Assembly (NCBI GenBank): GCA_964455395.1
Contig: CAYVWB010000056.1
Location: 1 to 29,579 of the forward strand
Direction: 5' to 3'
Origin: CAYVWB01 sp964455395
Lineage (GTDB): Bacteria; Desulfobacterota; Desulfovibrionia; Desulfovibrionales; Desulfovibrionaceae
DNA length: 29,579 nt
In this document: in pieces, positions 7,888-15,923 of the stretch
Layout: each line of letters starts with the position of its first letter
Numbering within the stretch: position 1 is the stretch's first letter
Program-made: the position numbers and the translations under genes
Notes under the pieces: generated by a model
Seen by the model: only the letters and a program-made list of their open reading frames with translations
What the model was told of the DNA's origin: nothing
Databases searched by the model: none

Positions 7888-8757
7888 TCAGGCGGCGCCT
7901 TCGCCCTCCCCGCCTCGGTCATCCTGCTTGGCGGTGTCGACGGGTTGGACGGGGTCGACGGGCTTGACCATGTAGACCGTCGGCGACTCCGTAATGGACC
8001 GTACCAGAGGCGCAAGCGCCTCCCCCACTTCGCCCACACGCTGCTGGAACAGTTTTGCAGCCACGGCGTACAGCTCCAGATCGTAGACGTGCCGCAGCCT
8101 GATGGCCGTGAGCACCCGCCGCGGCAGGTCCTCGCGTCTGGGGTAGTTCCGGTTCACGTTCCACCGAGTGATCTCCGTCGTGGAGAAGCCGAAGGTGTGC
8201 GCCATGAGCGCATAGCTGAGGTGGAACTCCTCCGACATCCCGAAAAACGTCATGGATTCCAGCGCCCGCACGGCGGCGGCGAGATCTTTGGAAGTGGCTG
8301 GCGTCCTGTAGTCACGGGGCTCGTCAAAGGCGTCGAGAGAAGCGAGGACCTTCGTCATCAGGTTGCCGGTCAGCCGAGGGTCGTCGCAGTCCAGCGCTTC
8401 TTCCAGACTCAGCGTGAACGCGCCCACATGCGCGTGCACGTAGTTGCTGCGCCGTAGAAAATTGTAGCAGGAGAGATAGCGCTCCACGGGATGGCGCAGG
8501 AATGTCATGGCGTCGCGGGGCCGGGGCCGCTCCAGCGCGGCGCGCCAGAGGTGATGGAGATGATCCGGGTGCCCGCTGATGACGAGCGGACGCGCCGCCG
8601 TGACGGTTTCGAGGAACGGCCCTTCAGCCGCGCCGGGATGCCGCGGCAAGGGGCAGGACGCCTCCGCGCCGAAGGCGTCCTCCAGCAGTTTGACCACGGT
8701 GGTGCCCGCAGTCTTCATGATATGGAAAAAGACGAGATCGCGCGTGAGTGCTGGCAT
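7888..8757 (-). CDS. Sulfotransferase family 2 (carbohydrate-type) protein
   Basis: This 289-residue protein is likely to transfer sulfate from PAPS to a hydroxyl on a sugar or other acceptor. The 5'-phosphosulfate loop is FFHIMKTAGTTVVKLLEDAF (residues 10-29, with Lys15). The 3'-phosphate site is MTFLRHPVERYLSCYNFLRR (84-103, with Arg88). The spacing of these motifs and the K-T-A-G-T-T form are typical of the Golgi-like Sulfotransfer_2 group, not the cytosolic aryl type. The ATG at 8757 places the motif ten residues in; a 25-codon upstream extension is low-complexity and ignored. The C-terminal 35 residues are proline- and acid-rich with a PVDPVQPVD repeat. It is the last minus-strand gene before the convergent DUF445 gene. 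Its acceptor is unknown. Confidence 0.82.
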   Translation of the reverse strand: MPALTRDLVFFHIMKTAGTTVVKLLEDAFGAEASCPLPRHPGAAEGPFLETVTAARPLVISGHPDHLHHLWRAALERPRPRDAMTFLRHPVERYLSCYNFLRRSNYVHAHVGAFTLSLEEALDCDDPRLTGNLMTKVLASLDAFDEPRDYRTPATSKDLAAAVRALESMTFFGMSEEFHLSYALMAHTFGFSTTEITRWNVNRNYPRREDLPRRVLTAIRLRHVYDLELYAVAAKLFQQRVGEVGEALAPLVRSITESPTVYMVKPVDPVQPVDTAKQDDRGGEGEGAA

Positions 8758-8844
8758 CGTGTTCTGCTGTCGTGAAGGGTGGGGAAACACGCAGGCCGAG
8801 GCCTCTCCCGGGGGAGGGAACGCCGCGCCCACGCCGCTTCGAGC

Positions 8845-9300
8845 CTAGGGCGAGCGTCGCCGGGAGTCAACGCCCATCGCATGCGCTCCCCCCTGACGTC
8901 GGGAGATGTCACAAGTTTCTGGATGACGTCCGGATACTTCCAGAGTCCCTGAATGACGGCTGATGGCCTCCAATGGCTTCAGGTGACGCCTGACGCCATC
9001 GGACTCCCACGGCGCGCTGTCCCGCCATGCCGCCAGGAAGCGCGCCGACCGAGTCCCCACTTCGTCCGGCCATGAAGCCGACGCCTGAATACTTCGGGCG
9101 TCCCCCCGCGCGCTGTACGACACGAGAGACGAACGCTTCTCCCCCACCAACGCATGGACTGCTTCCGTGCGGGACATGGGGCGTTCGCCTGCATGCTCCC
9201 GCGAAGGCGTACGCAGCGCCTCCGGCCCCGCCAAGGTCGACGGCCGCGCGTGGGGGTCGTTCTCCGTCCACACGGCGGCGTCGCTCGCCAATCGCGCCAC
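8845..9300 (-). CDS. Doubtful small ORF downstream of the histidine kinase
   Basis: This is a 151-codon open frame with a GTG start 7 bases after the histidine kinase stop. I do not recognise it. In favour, 46 of the first 55 codons end in G or C by my count, like a real gene here, and the residues are mixed (AVHALVGEKRSSLVSYSARG). Against it, the ribosome site is weak (AGGGA ten bases before GTG). The last third loses the GC-third-position bias (19 of 40 codons I checked end in A or T). That last part is simply the 30-bp repeat at 8891-9010 read as 10-residue units (RRHLKPLEAI, SRHSGTLEVS, GRHPETCDIS). It could be a decaying gene or a chance frame. If it is not real, 8758-9307 carries only the repeat. 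Confidence 0.3.
   Translation of the reverse strand: MARLASDAAVWTENDPHARPSTLAGPEALRTPSREHAGERPMSRTEAVHALVGEKRSSLVSYSARGDARSIQASASWPDEVGTRSARFLAAWRDSAPWESDGVRRHLKPLEAISRHSGTLEVSGRHPETCDISRRQGGAHAMGVDSRRRSP
8891..9010. repeat. Four degenerate 30-bp tandem repeats
   Basis: The core TGACGTC, TGACGTC, TGACGGC, TGACGCC recurs at 8894, 8924, 8954 and 8984, exactly 30 bases apart. The bases around it are partly conserved; copies 1 and 2 agree at about 18 of 30 positions. A further TGACGCC lies at 8991. On the minus strand the copies read as 10-residue units beginning with an arginine pair or Arg-His. The block lies between the sulfotransferase start (8757) and the histidine kinase stop (9308). Confidence 0.55.
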
Positions 9301-9307
9301 GGCTTGA

Positions 9308-11977
9308 TCATCCCTGGGAAGCAGGCGGAACCTGCCCCGCCTCGTGTGAGTCGACGGCTTCGGCGGCGGCGGCGAGGGGGAGTCGCACCTCGATGACCGT
9401 ACGGCCCTTGCCGGTGGCGATGAGCCTTGCGTCCCCGCCCATGGCGCGGGCCATCATCCGCGCGGAATAAGCGCCCAGGCCGGTGCCCCGCGCTTTGCCG
9501 CTGGTGGCGTATTTCTCGAAGAATGTATGGCGGATGTCCGACGGCACCTCCCCCGGATTGGCGATGCGCGCCACGCCCTCGGTCTGATGGGCCCCCAGCT
9601 GCGCCTGCACCACGCCGCCCCGTGCGGGCATCGCCTCCAGGGCGTTGCGCAACAGGTTCACCAGCATGCTGCGACACAGGGCCCGCTCCCCGAGAACGTA
9701 GGCCTCTCCCCGAACCTGGATCTCTGCCCCTCGCTGCCGGACCAGGTCGCCCAGGTCGTGGAGCGCTTCATGAAAGACCACGCTGAGCGCCAAGGACTCC
9801 CGCGCCGGCGTGTAGGCCCCGGACTCCAGCCGGTAGAGTTCCAGGGAGCGGTCTATAAGTTCCAGCATGTGGGCGCAGGAGCGCTCCACCATGGTCACGA
9901 TCTGGCGCTGGTCCTCATCCAGGGATGTCTGACGCTGCAGCACCTGCATGCCGGAAAGCGCCGCAGCCAGGGGGCTGCGCAAGTCGTGGCGGGTGACGCG
10001 TTCCAGGTCCTCGCGGAAGTGCTCCATGGAGACGCGCTCGGATATGTCCCTCGCGCTGGAGCGCAACCCCTGGTACTCGCCTGTGGTATTGTAGATGGGC
10101 GTCCAGGAGAGGGACATCCAGAGGGTTTCCCCGGACACGCGCAGGAGACGGAAACGACAGTCGTTCATCGTGTCCCCGCCATTGCGCAAGGCGCCTTCGA
10201 ACTCCCTGGCGAGGCGGTCGCGGTCCTGCTCATGGATGATCGGGAAGGGGAAGCCCTCCATGGCCATGCACTCCGCAACCTCGCGCCCCGTGTGCGTTTT
10301 CACGGCCGGGTTCACCCACACGAGTCGGCCGTTCGGGCCGTGCCACATCTCCAGGTCGCTGGTGTAGTTGGCGATGGCTTCGAAGCGCTCCCGCTCCTTT
10401 CGCAGAGCGGCTTCCGCAGCCTTGCGCGCCGTGATGTTCGAAAAGGTGATGACCACGCCGAGGAGCCCGCCGTCGCCGGGAGCGCGCATGGGCCGCGTGT
10501 TCATCAATAGCCAGCAGACGCTATCCCCCCGCCGCGCCCCCATGACGACGTCGCGCAGGGGGTCTCCGGTGTGCAGCGTGAAACGGAAAGGATCTTCCGA
10601 CTCGGTGATGGGCGAGCCGTCATCGTGAATGATCGCACACGCCTGCGAGTTCGTCGCGGCGCCGAGGATATCCTCGGCTTCCATCCCGAACACAGTCGCC
10701 GCGGCGCGGTTCCACAGGACGATTCTGCCTGTCGCATCCTGCATGATGACCCCGGCTCCCGCGGCCTCCACGAGGGTCCGCAGTTTGTTCTCGCTCTCCC
10801 ACAGGTCGCGGGTGCGCTCTTGCACGGTCTTGCGCAGGGCCGCCACCCAGAGCAGCACCACCGCAGAGATTGCCACCAGCGCCACGACGCCGATCAGCAA
10901 ACCCTGCTCCAACTGTTCCTGTTCGGCGATGAGTCGCGCTTCGGGATCGTAGATGGTCGCCCACTCGTCGAACTCGCCGTCCACCAGCCCCAGGTCCTTC
11001 AGCTGTGCGTGCATCATGGCCCAACGCTGCGGATTGACATGGCCCAGCGGCACCGTGGGGTGCAGGGTGAGATCCCGGAGTTGCTCCATCTGAAACCGGT
11101 TGAACGCGAGGGGGTCCTCCAGCGTGATGGAGCGCGACAGCTCCGCGCTGATGCGGGTGGCCATCTCGTCCGGGTGCGCCAGGGCGTACATCCATCCGCG
11201 CACGGTGGCGCGTCGGAACCGCGCGGTGAGCTCTGGCTCCTCCCCCACCATGGCTTGGGTGGTGAAGAGCGTGTCTCCATAGAAGTTCACGCCGAACTGC
11301 GTCGGCCTGAGCACCCGGGGCGACTCCACGCCGGCTTCTTTCAGGACAAAGGGAGCAGCGATGGTGTACCCGGGGACGATGTCCACGGCGCGCTCCAGCA
11401 GGGACTGCACATCCGGCGTGAGGGGATAGGACTGCAACGACTCGGGATTCACCCCTTCGGCGAGGAGCATGGCCTGGAGCTCCACATCGATGAGATCGTT
11501 GACGTTGCGAGCCACCCGCAGACGGGTGAAGTCCTGCACGGATTCCAGGGGGGTCTCCGGCAAGGCGTAGAACGCCGCGGCGCTCTTCTGGAAGATGCTG
11601 GCGAGGATGACGAGGGAGGCCCCCTTGTCATTGGCGATGAGGATGTCCGCGCCGCCCACGCCGAATTCCGCGCTGCCGGTCTGCACTTCCTCCACTGCGG
11701 AGAGGATGCGGCCGTCCGACGTCACGCCGGGTCGGATCGTCACCTGCAGGCCCTGCTCGGCGTAGAAGCCTTGCCACTGCGCGGCGTAGTAGCCGGCGAA
11801 CTGGCTCTGGTGGTCCCATCGCAGCTGGAGCGTGACCTCGTGCAAGGCGTCCGCCGTGGCGCCCCGCGCCGGGGTTGCGCCCGCCGGGCATACGACGCAC
11901 GCAACGACGAGCGTCGCCACAACCACAGCAGCGCACGTCACGCCACCCGACCGAATTGCGCCAACGACGAACTGCAT
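9308..11977 (-). CDS. Membrane sensor histidine kinase with Thi5/NMT1-like periplasmic domain and two PAS domains
   Basis: This 889-residue kinase begins with a signal region (about 1-40). A periplasmic Thi5/NMT1-like solute-binding domain follows (about 48-330), with the family start VTLQLRWDHQSQFAGYYAAQ and later AEFGVGGADILIAN. A membrane helix lies near 360-382 (LLIGVVALVAISAVVLLWVA). Two PAS domains (about 398-520 and 530-648) follow, each ending in a PAC-like segment. The HisKA site is VTRHDLRSPLAA with His664. The ATPase domain has the N box MLVNLLRNALEA (Asn778), TFFEKYATSGKARGTGLGAYSA, and an altered G1 region (ANPGE). No receiver domain is present and no response regulator gene lies nearby. 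The start at 11977 has AGAGGGGGG before it; the 41 codons upstream are arginine-rich. It lies 132 bases after the last pel gene. The ligand is probably a small amine or pyrimidine-like molecule, by family only. Confidence 0.88.
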   Translation of the reverse strand: MQFVVGAIRSGGVTCAAVVVATLVVACVVCPAGATPARGATADALHEVTLQLRWDHQSQFAGYYAAQWQGFYAEQGLQVTIRPGVTSDGRILSAVEEVQTGSAEFGVGGADILIANDKGASLVILASIFQKSAAAFYALPETPLESVQDFTRLRVARNVNDLIDVELQAMLLAEGVNPESLQSYPLTPDVQSLLERAVDIVPGYTIAAPFVLKEAGVESPRVLRPTQFGVNFYGDTLFTTQAMVGEEPELTARFRRATVRGWMYALAHPDEMATRISAELSRSITLEDPLAFNRFQMEQLRDLTLHPTVPLGHVNPQRWAMMHAQLKDLGLVDGEFDEWATIYDPEARLIAEQEQLEQGLLIGVVALVAISAVVLLWVAALRKTVQERTRDLWESENKLRTLVEAAGAGVIMQDATGRIVLWNRAAATVFGMEAEDILGAATNSQACAIIHDDGSPITESEDPFRFTLHTGDPLRDVVMGARRGDSVCWLLMNTRPMRAPGDGGLLGVVITFSNITARKAAEAALRKERERFEAIANYTSDLEMWHGPNGRLVWVNPAVKTHTGREVAECMAMEGFPFPIIHEQDRDRLAREFEGALRNGGDTMNDCRFRLLRVSGETLWMSLSWTPIYNTTGEYQGLRSSARDISERVSMEHFREDLERVTRHDLRSPLAAALSGMQVLQRQTSLDEDQRQIVTMVERSCAHMLELIDRSLELYRLESGAYTPARESLALSVVFHEALHDLGDLVRQRGAEIQVRGEAYVLGERALCRSMLVNLLRNALEAMPARGGVVQAQLGAHQTEGVARIANPGEVPSDIRHTFFEKYATSGKARGTGLGAYSARMMARAMGGDARLIATGKGRTVIEVRLPLAAAAEAVDSHEAGQVPPASQG

Positions 11978-12109
11978 CCGCCCCCCTCTGGCCTGTGTGT
12001 TCACGGCGTGGCGCTGCTGCGTCCCCCAACGCGCCCGAGTCCTGCTCCGGCGCGCCGCGCTTTCCATCCGGACTGTAGTACGCTCCGGGACGCAAGGCAA
12101 ACTCCGCGC

Positions 12110-13051
12110 TCACGGCTTGGGTTGCAAACACGGCGCCATCAATCCGTCCAGTTGTGCATGAGCCGCAGCCGCGCAAGGCAGCAGCCCGGGAAAAGCGGCG
12201 GCCTTGCGCACGTAGCTCGGCACCTCCTCCGGCGCAATGTATTCGACGCTGAGAACAGGCTTGCCCGCGGCGAGGACCTGCCGCACGAGCGCCATGCGGT
12301 TCGCCTGGTCGTCTTCGCTGTAGATGTTGTAGAAAAGACTCTCCACGGCGAACATGTCCGCCACGCGCAGGAACCGTCGGGCGGCCTTGGGCGAGGCGTC
12401 CTGCAGCAAGCTCAAACCGTTCTGCGGACAGACGATCTTGTTCCGTCCGGACTTCGCTTCCAGGTACAGCGCGATGCGGTTCACCAGTACGACCATCTCG
12501 TCCGCAGCCTGGGTCAGATCACGGCCTTGTTCGCTCCAGAACCAGTACGCGTCGATGATGTCCAGATAGACGCCGTCGAAACCCGCCTCCAGGATGCGGT
12601 CCAGGTAGGGCTCCAGCACGTCCTCCCACCACGCTTCCTCCCAGTAGCGGACCTTGTAGTTGCCGGGCCAGTCGGGGTTTTCCTGACCCAGAAACGCAGG
12701 CGGCTGCGCTTTCCACGCGGGTTTCCAGTAGAAGCGGTACTCTTCGGCTTCCCCGATGGAGAGATAGGCGAGTCGCGTTTTGCCCTGGAGCACGGCGAGG
12801 TCCTCCCGAGTGAAGGGCGCGCCCTCCCCCGTCTCCCCGACGCGGGCTCCGGCGGCGTAGTCGATGACCACGATGGCGCAGTCCGTGGCGGCGAGGACTT
12901 CCAGGTTCGGGTTCTGCAGCCAATAGGCCCACCCGCCTTGCGCGTCCGTCTGGAGCGCCGGCGTGATCGATTGGCGCGCGCAGCCGGCGCCGGCAAGGCT
13001 CAGGGAGACGAGCAGGAGCGATACGGTAAGCAGTTGCAGGGCGATCTCCAT
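12110..13051 (-). CDS. Exported GH114/PelA-hydrolase-like glycosidase, probable lipoprotein
   Basis: This 313-residue protein has a signal sequence ending SLAGAGC, with Cys24 as a possible lipid site; the residue at -3 is Gly, so the lipobox is imperfect. The rest is a TIM-barrel of the GH114/TM1410 type: WAYWLQNPNLEVLAA, VVIDYAAG, RLAYLSIGEAEEYRFYW, and GFDGVYLDIIDAYWFW. Asp164 and Asp167, together with Glu237 (FAVESLFYN), are the likely acids. GH114 and the related PelA hydrolase domain (GH166) cleave galactosaminogalactan or Pel. In Pseudomonas this activity is the N-terminal domain of PelA; here the PelA-like protein lacks it and this separate gene follows pelG by 3 bases. It probably trims or clears Pel in the periplasm. 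The substrate is inferred. Confidence 0.82.
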   Translation of the reverse strand: MEIALQLLTVSLLLVSLSLAGAGCARQSITPALQTDAQGGWAYWLQNPNLEVLAATDCAIVVIDYAAGARVGETGEGAPFTREDLAVLQGKTRLAYLSIGEAEEYRFYWKPAWKAQPPAFLGQENPDWPGNYKVRYWEEAWWEDVLEPYLDRILEAGFDGVYLDIIDAYWFWSEQGRDLTQAADEMVVLVNRIALYLEAKSGRNKIVCPQNGLSLLQDASPKAARRFLRVADMFAVESLFYNIYSEDDQANRMALVRQVLAAGKPVLSVEYIAPEEVPSYVRKAAAFPGLLPCAAAAHAQLDGLMAPCLQPKP

Positions 13052-13054
13052 GGG

Positions 13055-14434
13055 TCACTCGCTTGTCAGGGGTTGGCCGGTGAAGGTGAGTCGCTCCAGG
13101 GAATCCAGCGCGTCGAAGAGGCTCGCGGCGGCGACGAGCAACGCAATCAGGCACGCGAAACAATACCCGTGTCCGTACCAGGCTGGACCGAGCTGGATGG
13201 ACAACCAGGAAAAACCCGCGTTGGCCGTGACGAAGACCAGCGCCGTGACCAGCACGCGTCGGCGCAGGTCGAAATAGCAGAGCACGATGATGGCGATGAT
13301 GAGCAACGCCTGGAGAAACGCCCCCACGAACGCAATGCGCAAAATGGGCAGCTGCAGGGGGGAAAACCGCGCCAGCATGGCGAGTTCCCTGCTGAAGAGC
13401 ATGCACGTGAGCGTGACGAATCCTTGCAGAATGAGCGCTTCTCGCAAGCCGCGCGCCAGCGCCGAAACCATGGCGGCCTTGGCCTGGAGGATGCGCGTGT
13501 AGCTGCGCTTCTCCAGGAGCGCGGCATAGTAACCGCGGTAGCGCTCGAAGAACCGCGTCTCCAGTTTGAGCAGAAACGCCGCCAGCGTGGGCGCAGCCGT
13601 GATGTACGCAACGAAGATGGGACCTTCGTACAGATCATGTGTGACAAGATGCGGCGCTATGGCGCGGGCATCCGGCGCAAACATCCAGAAAACGAGCTTG
13701 TCAGCCCAGATTCCCAGATTGTACGCCACACCCACCGCCACCAGCTCCCAATGTGTGCGGAAATAGCGCAGCAGGCCCCGGTCCCAGGCCGGGGCGTCGG
13801 GATACTCCACCCAGAGCCGCGCCAGCAGCCAGAAGAACGTCACGGCCTGGCCCAGCGCGAACCCCAGGAGGTAGCCTTCCAGCCCCAGGGAGCCTTTCAA
13901 CGCCAGGGCCCCCGCCACGCTGCACGTCGCGCCGACGAAGAACGCCCACACGATGCTCATGTAGTCCTTGATGGCGGAAAGGAAGATCATCGCGAGCCAG
14001 ATGAGGCTGACGATGACGAAGGTGAGCGCCGCCGTGGCTCTGTACAGCACGGACGCCTCCAGCTGCGAGAAGAAGAGTACGGCCGCCGGCGCTCCCGTCA
14101 GCAGCAGCAACACAGCGCTGGTGCACAACGTGCGCAGGGTCATGTGATGACGCTTGCAGTAGAGCTGATCCGCCAGATATCGGGTGACGACCACCTGAAC
14201 GAGTCCCGTGACGATGAGCGAAAGCGCGTATGTATAGATGATGGTGGCGCGGAACACCTCTTGCGAAAACCAGGTGAGTCCACTGTGACGATAGAACCCC
14301 AGCACCGCGAAACAGAGGATGGAAAGCATCCACGGTCCCGAAGTGACCAACGCGGCGTACGCGTACGCTTTGGCGTCATGGAAGTAGGAATCCTTGTCCA
14401 GCATCTTCCGCAGTTCGAAACCTATGCCTGCCAT
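13055..14434 (-). CDS. pelG: Pel polysaccharide inner-membrane transporter PelG
   Basis: This 459-residue protein matches PelG in length (about 456) and in its N-terminal signature MAGIGFELRKMLDKDS. About twelve membrane helices fill the rest, among them FLLGFALGQAVTFFWLL-like and LVAVGVAYNLGIWADKLVFW. It is a MOP/MATE-like flippase that, with PelD and PelE, forms the inner-membrane Pel synthase-transport complex around PelF. The ATG at 14434 has a perfect AGGAGG six bases upstream, inside the end of pelF, whose stop lies 1 base before this start. The frame is open for 40 codons further upstream, but those residues are cysteine- and arginine-rich out-of-frame readings of pelF. The identification is strong. 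Confidence 0.93.
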   Translation of the reverse strand: MAGIGFELRKMLDKDSYFHDAKAYAYAALVTSGPWMLSILCFAVLGFYRHSGLTWFSQEVFRATIIYTYALSLIVTGLVQVVVTRYLADQLYCKRHHMTLRTLCTSAVLLLLTGAPAAVLFFSQLEASVLYRATAALTFVIVSLIWLAMIFLSAIKDYMSIVWAFFVGATCSVAGALALKGSLGLEGYLLGFALGQAVTFFWLLARLWVEYPDAPAWDRGLLRYFRTHWELVAVGVAYNLGIWADKLVFWMFAPDARAIAPHLVTHDLYEGPIFVAYITAAPTLAAFLLKLETRFFERYRGYYAALLEKRSYTRILQAKAAMVSALARGLREALILQGFVTLTCMLFSRELAMLARFSPLQLPILRIAFVGAFLQALLIIAIIVLCYFDLRRRVLVTALVFVTANAGFSWLSIQLGPAWYGHGYCFACLIALLVAAASLFDALDSLERLTFTGQPLTSE

Positions 14435-14435
14435 C

Positions 14436-15923
14436 TCACGCCTCCTGCAACATGCACTCGCGATACGCCGCGGCGTATCGGTCATAGAGGTCTCGTGCGC
14501 CGTAGTACTGCAGCACACGCTTTCTGCCAGCCAGGGACATGGCTTCCCACACATCCGGGTCGTTGAGGATATGGAGGATGCAGCGCGCCGTGTCCGCGGG
14601 GTCCGCAGGACGACTCACCATGCCGGAGGGCCCCAGAGCCCTGTCTTCGGGAGTGCGGCCCTCCAGGAGTTCGCGGCAGGCGCCCACGTCCGTGGCCACG
14701 CAGGGAATGCCGGCGCAGGGAGCCTCCAGCAGCACCAGAGGCTGCGCCTCGCTCATGCTGGTGAGCACCAGCACGTCCAGGTCGGGATAGTGGTCGACCA
14801 CGTTCACATTCCCCGTGAAGCGCACCACGTCCTCCAGTCCCAGCTCCCGAACGAGCTCGCGACACGATTCGGCGTACCAGGGATCCTCCTCCGTGGGGCC
14901 CATGATGCGCGCCTCCACCCGGGGCGACGCCGCAGCCACCATCTTCATGGCGCGGATGAAGGTCTTGACGTCCTTGATGGGCGTCACCCGGCCCACGAAG
15001 CCGACAACCGGCGTGGGCTTGTCACGCAAGCCGCCGCTGTCCGTCCGGAGATCCAGAAAGCGGTCCGGATCGATGGCGTTGGGCAGCACCTCGATGCTGG
15101 CGGGATCGGCGCCGTCGGCGATCTCCTGTTCCCGATTGCCTTCGAACAAGGTGAATATCCGCGTGGCTTTGCTGTAGGTGATGCGGCTCAACGCATGAAA
15201 CAGGCGGACCCAGACGGCGTGCAGCCGATTCAACTCCCGCTCCGGCCGGGCCTGCCGCCGCGGCGGCGCGAAAATCCACTCCGCCTGCGCGATCTCGATG
15301 CGGCGCTCCTTGAAATAGAGACCGTGTTCCGTCAGCAACAGGGGCCGACCCGTGACAGCCTTTTGCGCCGCCCCCACGAGGCCGGCGTATCCCGTGGAGA
15401 GCGCGTGGTAGGCGCGCGCTTCGGGCGGTCGCGCCTGCAACGCCCTGAAGAGCGGCGCATGCGAGATGCGGTAAGTCCAGAAGTAGTCGATGAAGGAATC
15501 CTCGCTTTCGTCCACGCGGTAATGGTCGAGCAACATCTCCCAGGCGTCCCCGCCGTGCATGAGCGCGGGGATGGAGACGCCGCCCTCGCGGAAAAGAGAC
15601 GCCGCCTCGTCGAAACCGTCGACTCCGCCCTGCATGAGACTCTTGTGGAACCGACGCAGTGCGGCCATGGCGGCAGGCTTCGGTCGTTTCCCCCGCGTGC
15701 GCTCCTGCGGCGTGGGGTCGTGCAGGTGAAAGACCTGATGCTCCCGAAAATTCGGCAGCGGCGGATAGACGGGCTCCCAGGGGACCTCGCTGGAAGGCAG
15801 GATGCACAGCGCCGTGAAGTCCACATCGGGCAATGCCTTGACAAGCGCGTGGGTCCAGGAGGACACGCCCCCGACGACATATGGATAGGAGCCTTCCAGG
15901 AGCAGACAGACATCGTGGGTCAT
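14436..15923 (-). CDS. pelF: Pel glycosyltransferase PelF (GT4 family)
   Basis: This 495-residue cytoplasmic protein is close in length to Pseudomonas PelF (507). The N-terminal donor-site loop is VCLLLEGSYPYVVGGVSSWT (residues 5-24), the PelF hallmark. GYAGLVGAAQKAVTGRPLLLTEHGLYFKER is family-specific. The C-terminal GT-B domain has VGFVGRVTPIKDVKTFIRA and the nucleotide-sugar loop SMSEAQPLVLLEAPCAGIPCVATDVGACREL. It polymerises Pel from UDP-activated N-acetylhexosamine, which is probably UDP-GalNAc given the epimerase gene in this operon. Its ATG overlaps the pelE stop as ATGA, and its stop is 1 base from pelG. Activity depends on PelD/PelE/PelG docking, so c-di-GMP control would act through PelD. 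Confidence 0.95.
   Translation of the reverse strand: MTHDVCLLLEGSYPYVVGGVSSWTHALVKALPDVDFTALCILPSSEVPWEPVYPPLPNFREHQVFHLHDPTPQERTRGKRPKPAAMAALRRFHKSLMQGGVDGFDEAASLFREGGVSIPALMHGGDAWEMLLDHYRVDESEDSFIDYFWTYRISHAPLFRALQARPPEARAYHALSTGYAGLVGAAQKAVTGRPLLLTEHGLYFKERRIEIAQAEWIFAPPRRQARPERELNRLHAVWVRLFHALSRITYSKATRIFTLFEGNREQEIADGADPASIEVLPNAIDPDRFLDLRTDSGGLRDKPTPVVGFVGRVTPIKDVKTFIRAMKMVAAASPRVEARIMGPTEEDPWYAESCRELVRELGLEDVVRFTGNVNVVDHYPDLDVLVLTSMSEAQPLVLLEAPCAGIPCVATDVGACRELLEGRTPEDRALGPSGMVSRPADPADTARCILHILNDPDVWEAMSLAGRKRVLQYYGARDLYDRYAAAYRECMLQEA

Noticed and set aside
7712..7975. An 87-codon plus-strand frame after the DUF445 gene
   Set aside because: It is antisense to the end of the sulfotransferase, is low-complexity (Ala, Pro, Ser) and has no ribosome site.
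8979..9677. A minus-strand frame overlapping the histidine kinase end, with an ATG overlapping its stop
   Set aside because: The ATGA overlap looks attractive, but the product is dominated by Arg, Gly and Trp, as expected of an out-of-frame reading.
10571..14566. A 1331-codon plus-strand open frame across the histidine kinase, hydrolase and pelG
   Set aside because: It is antisense to three recognised genes, rich in Arg, His, Gln and Gly, without domains. Long antisense frames are expected at this GC content.
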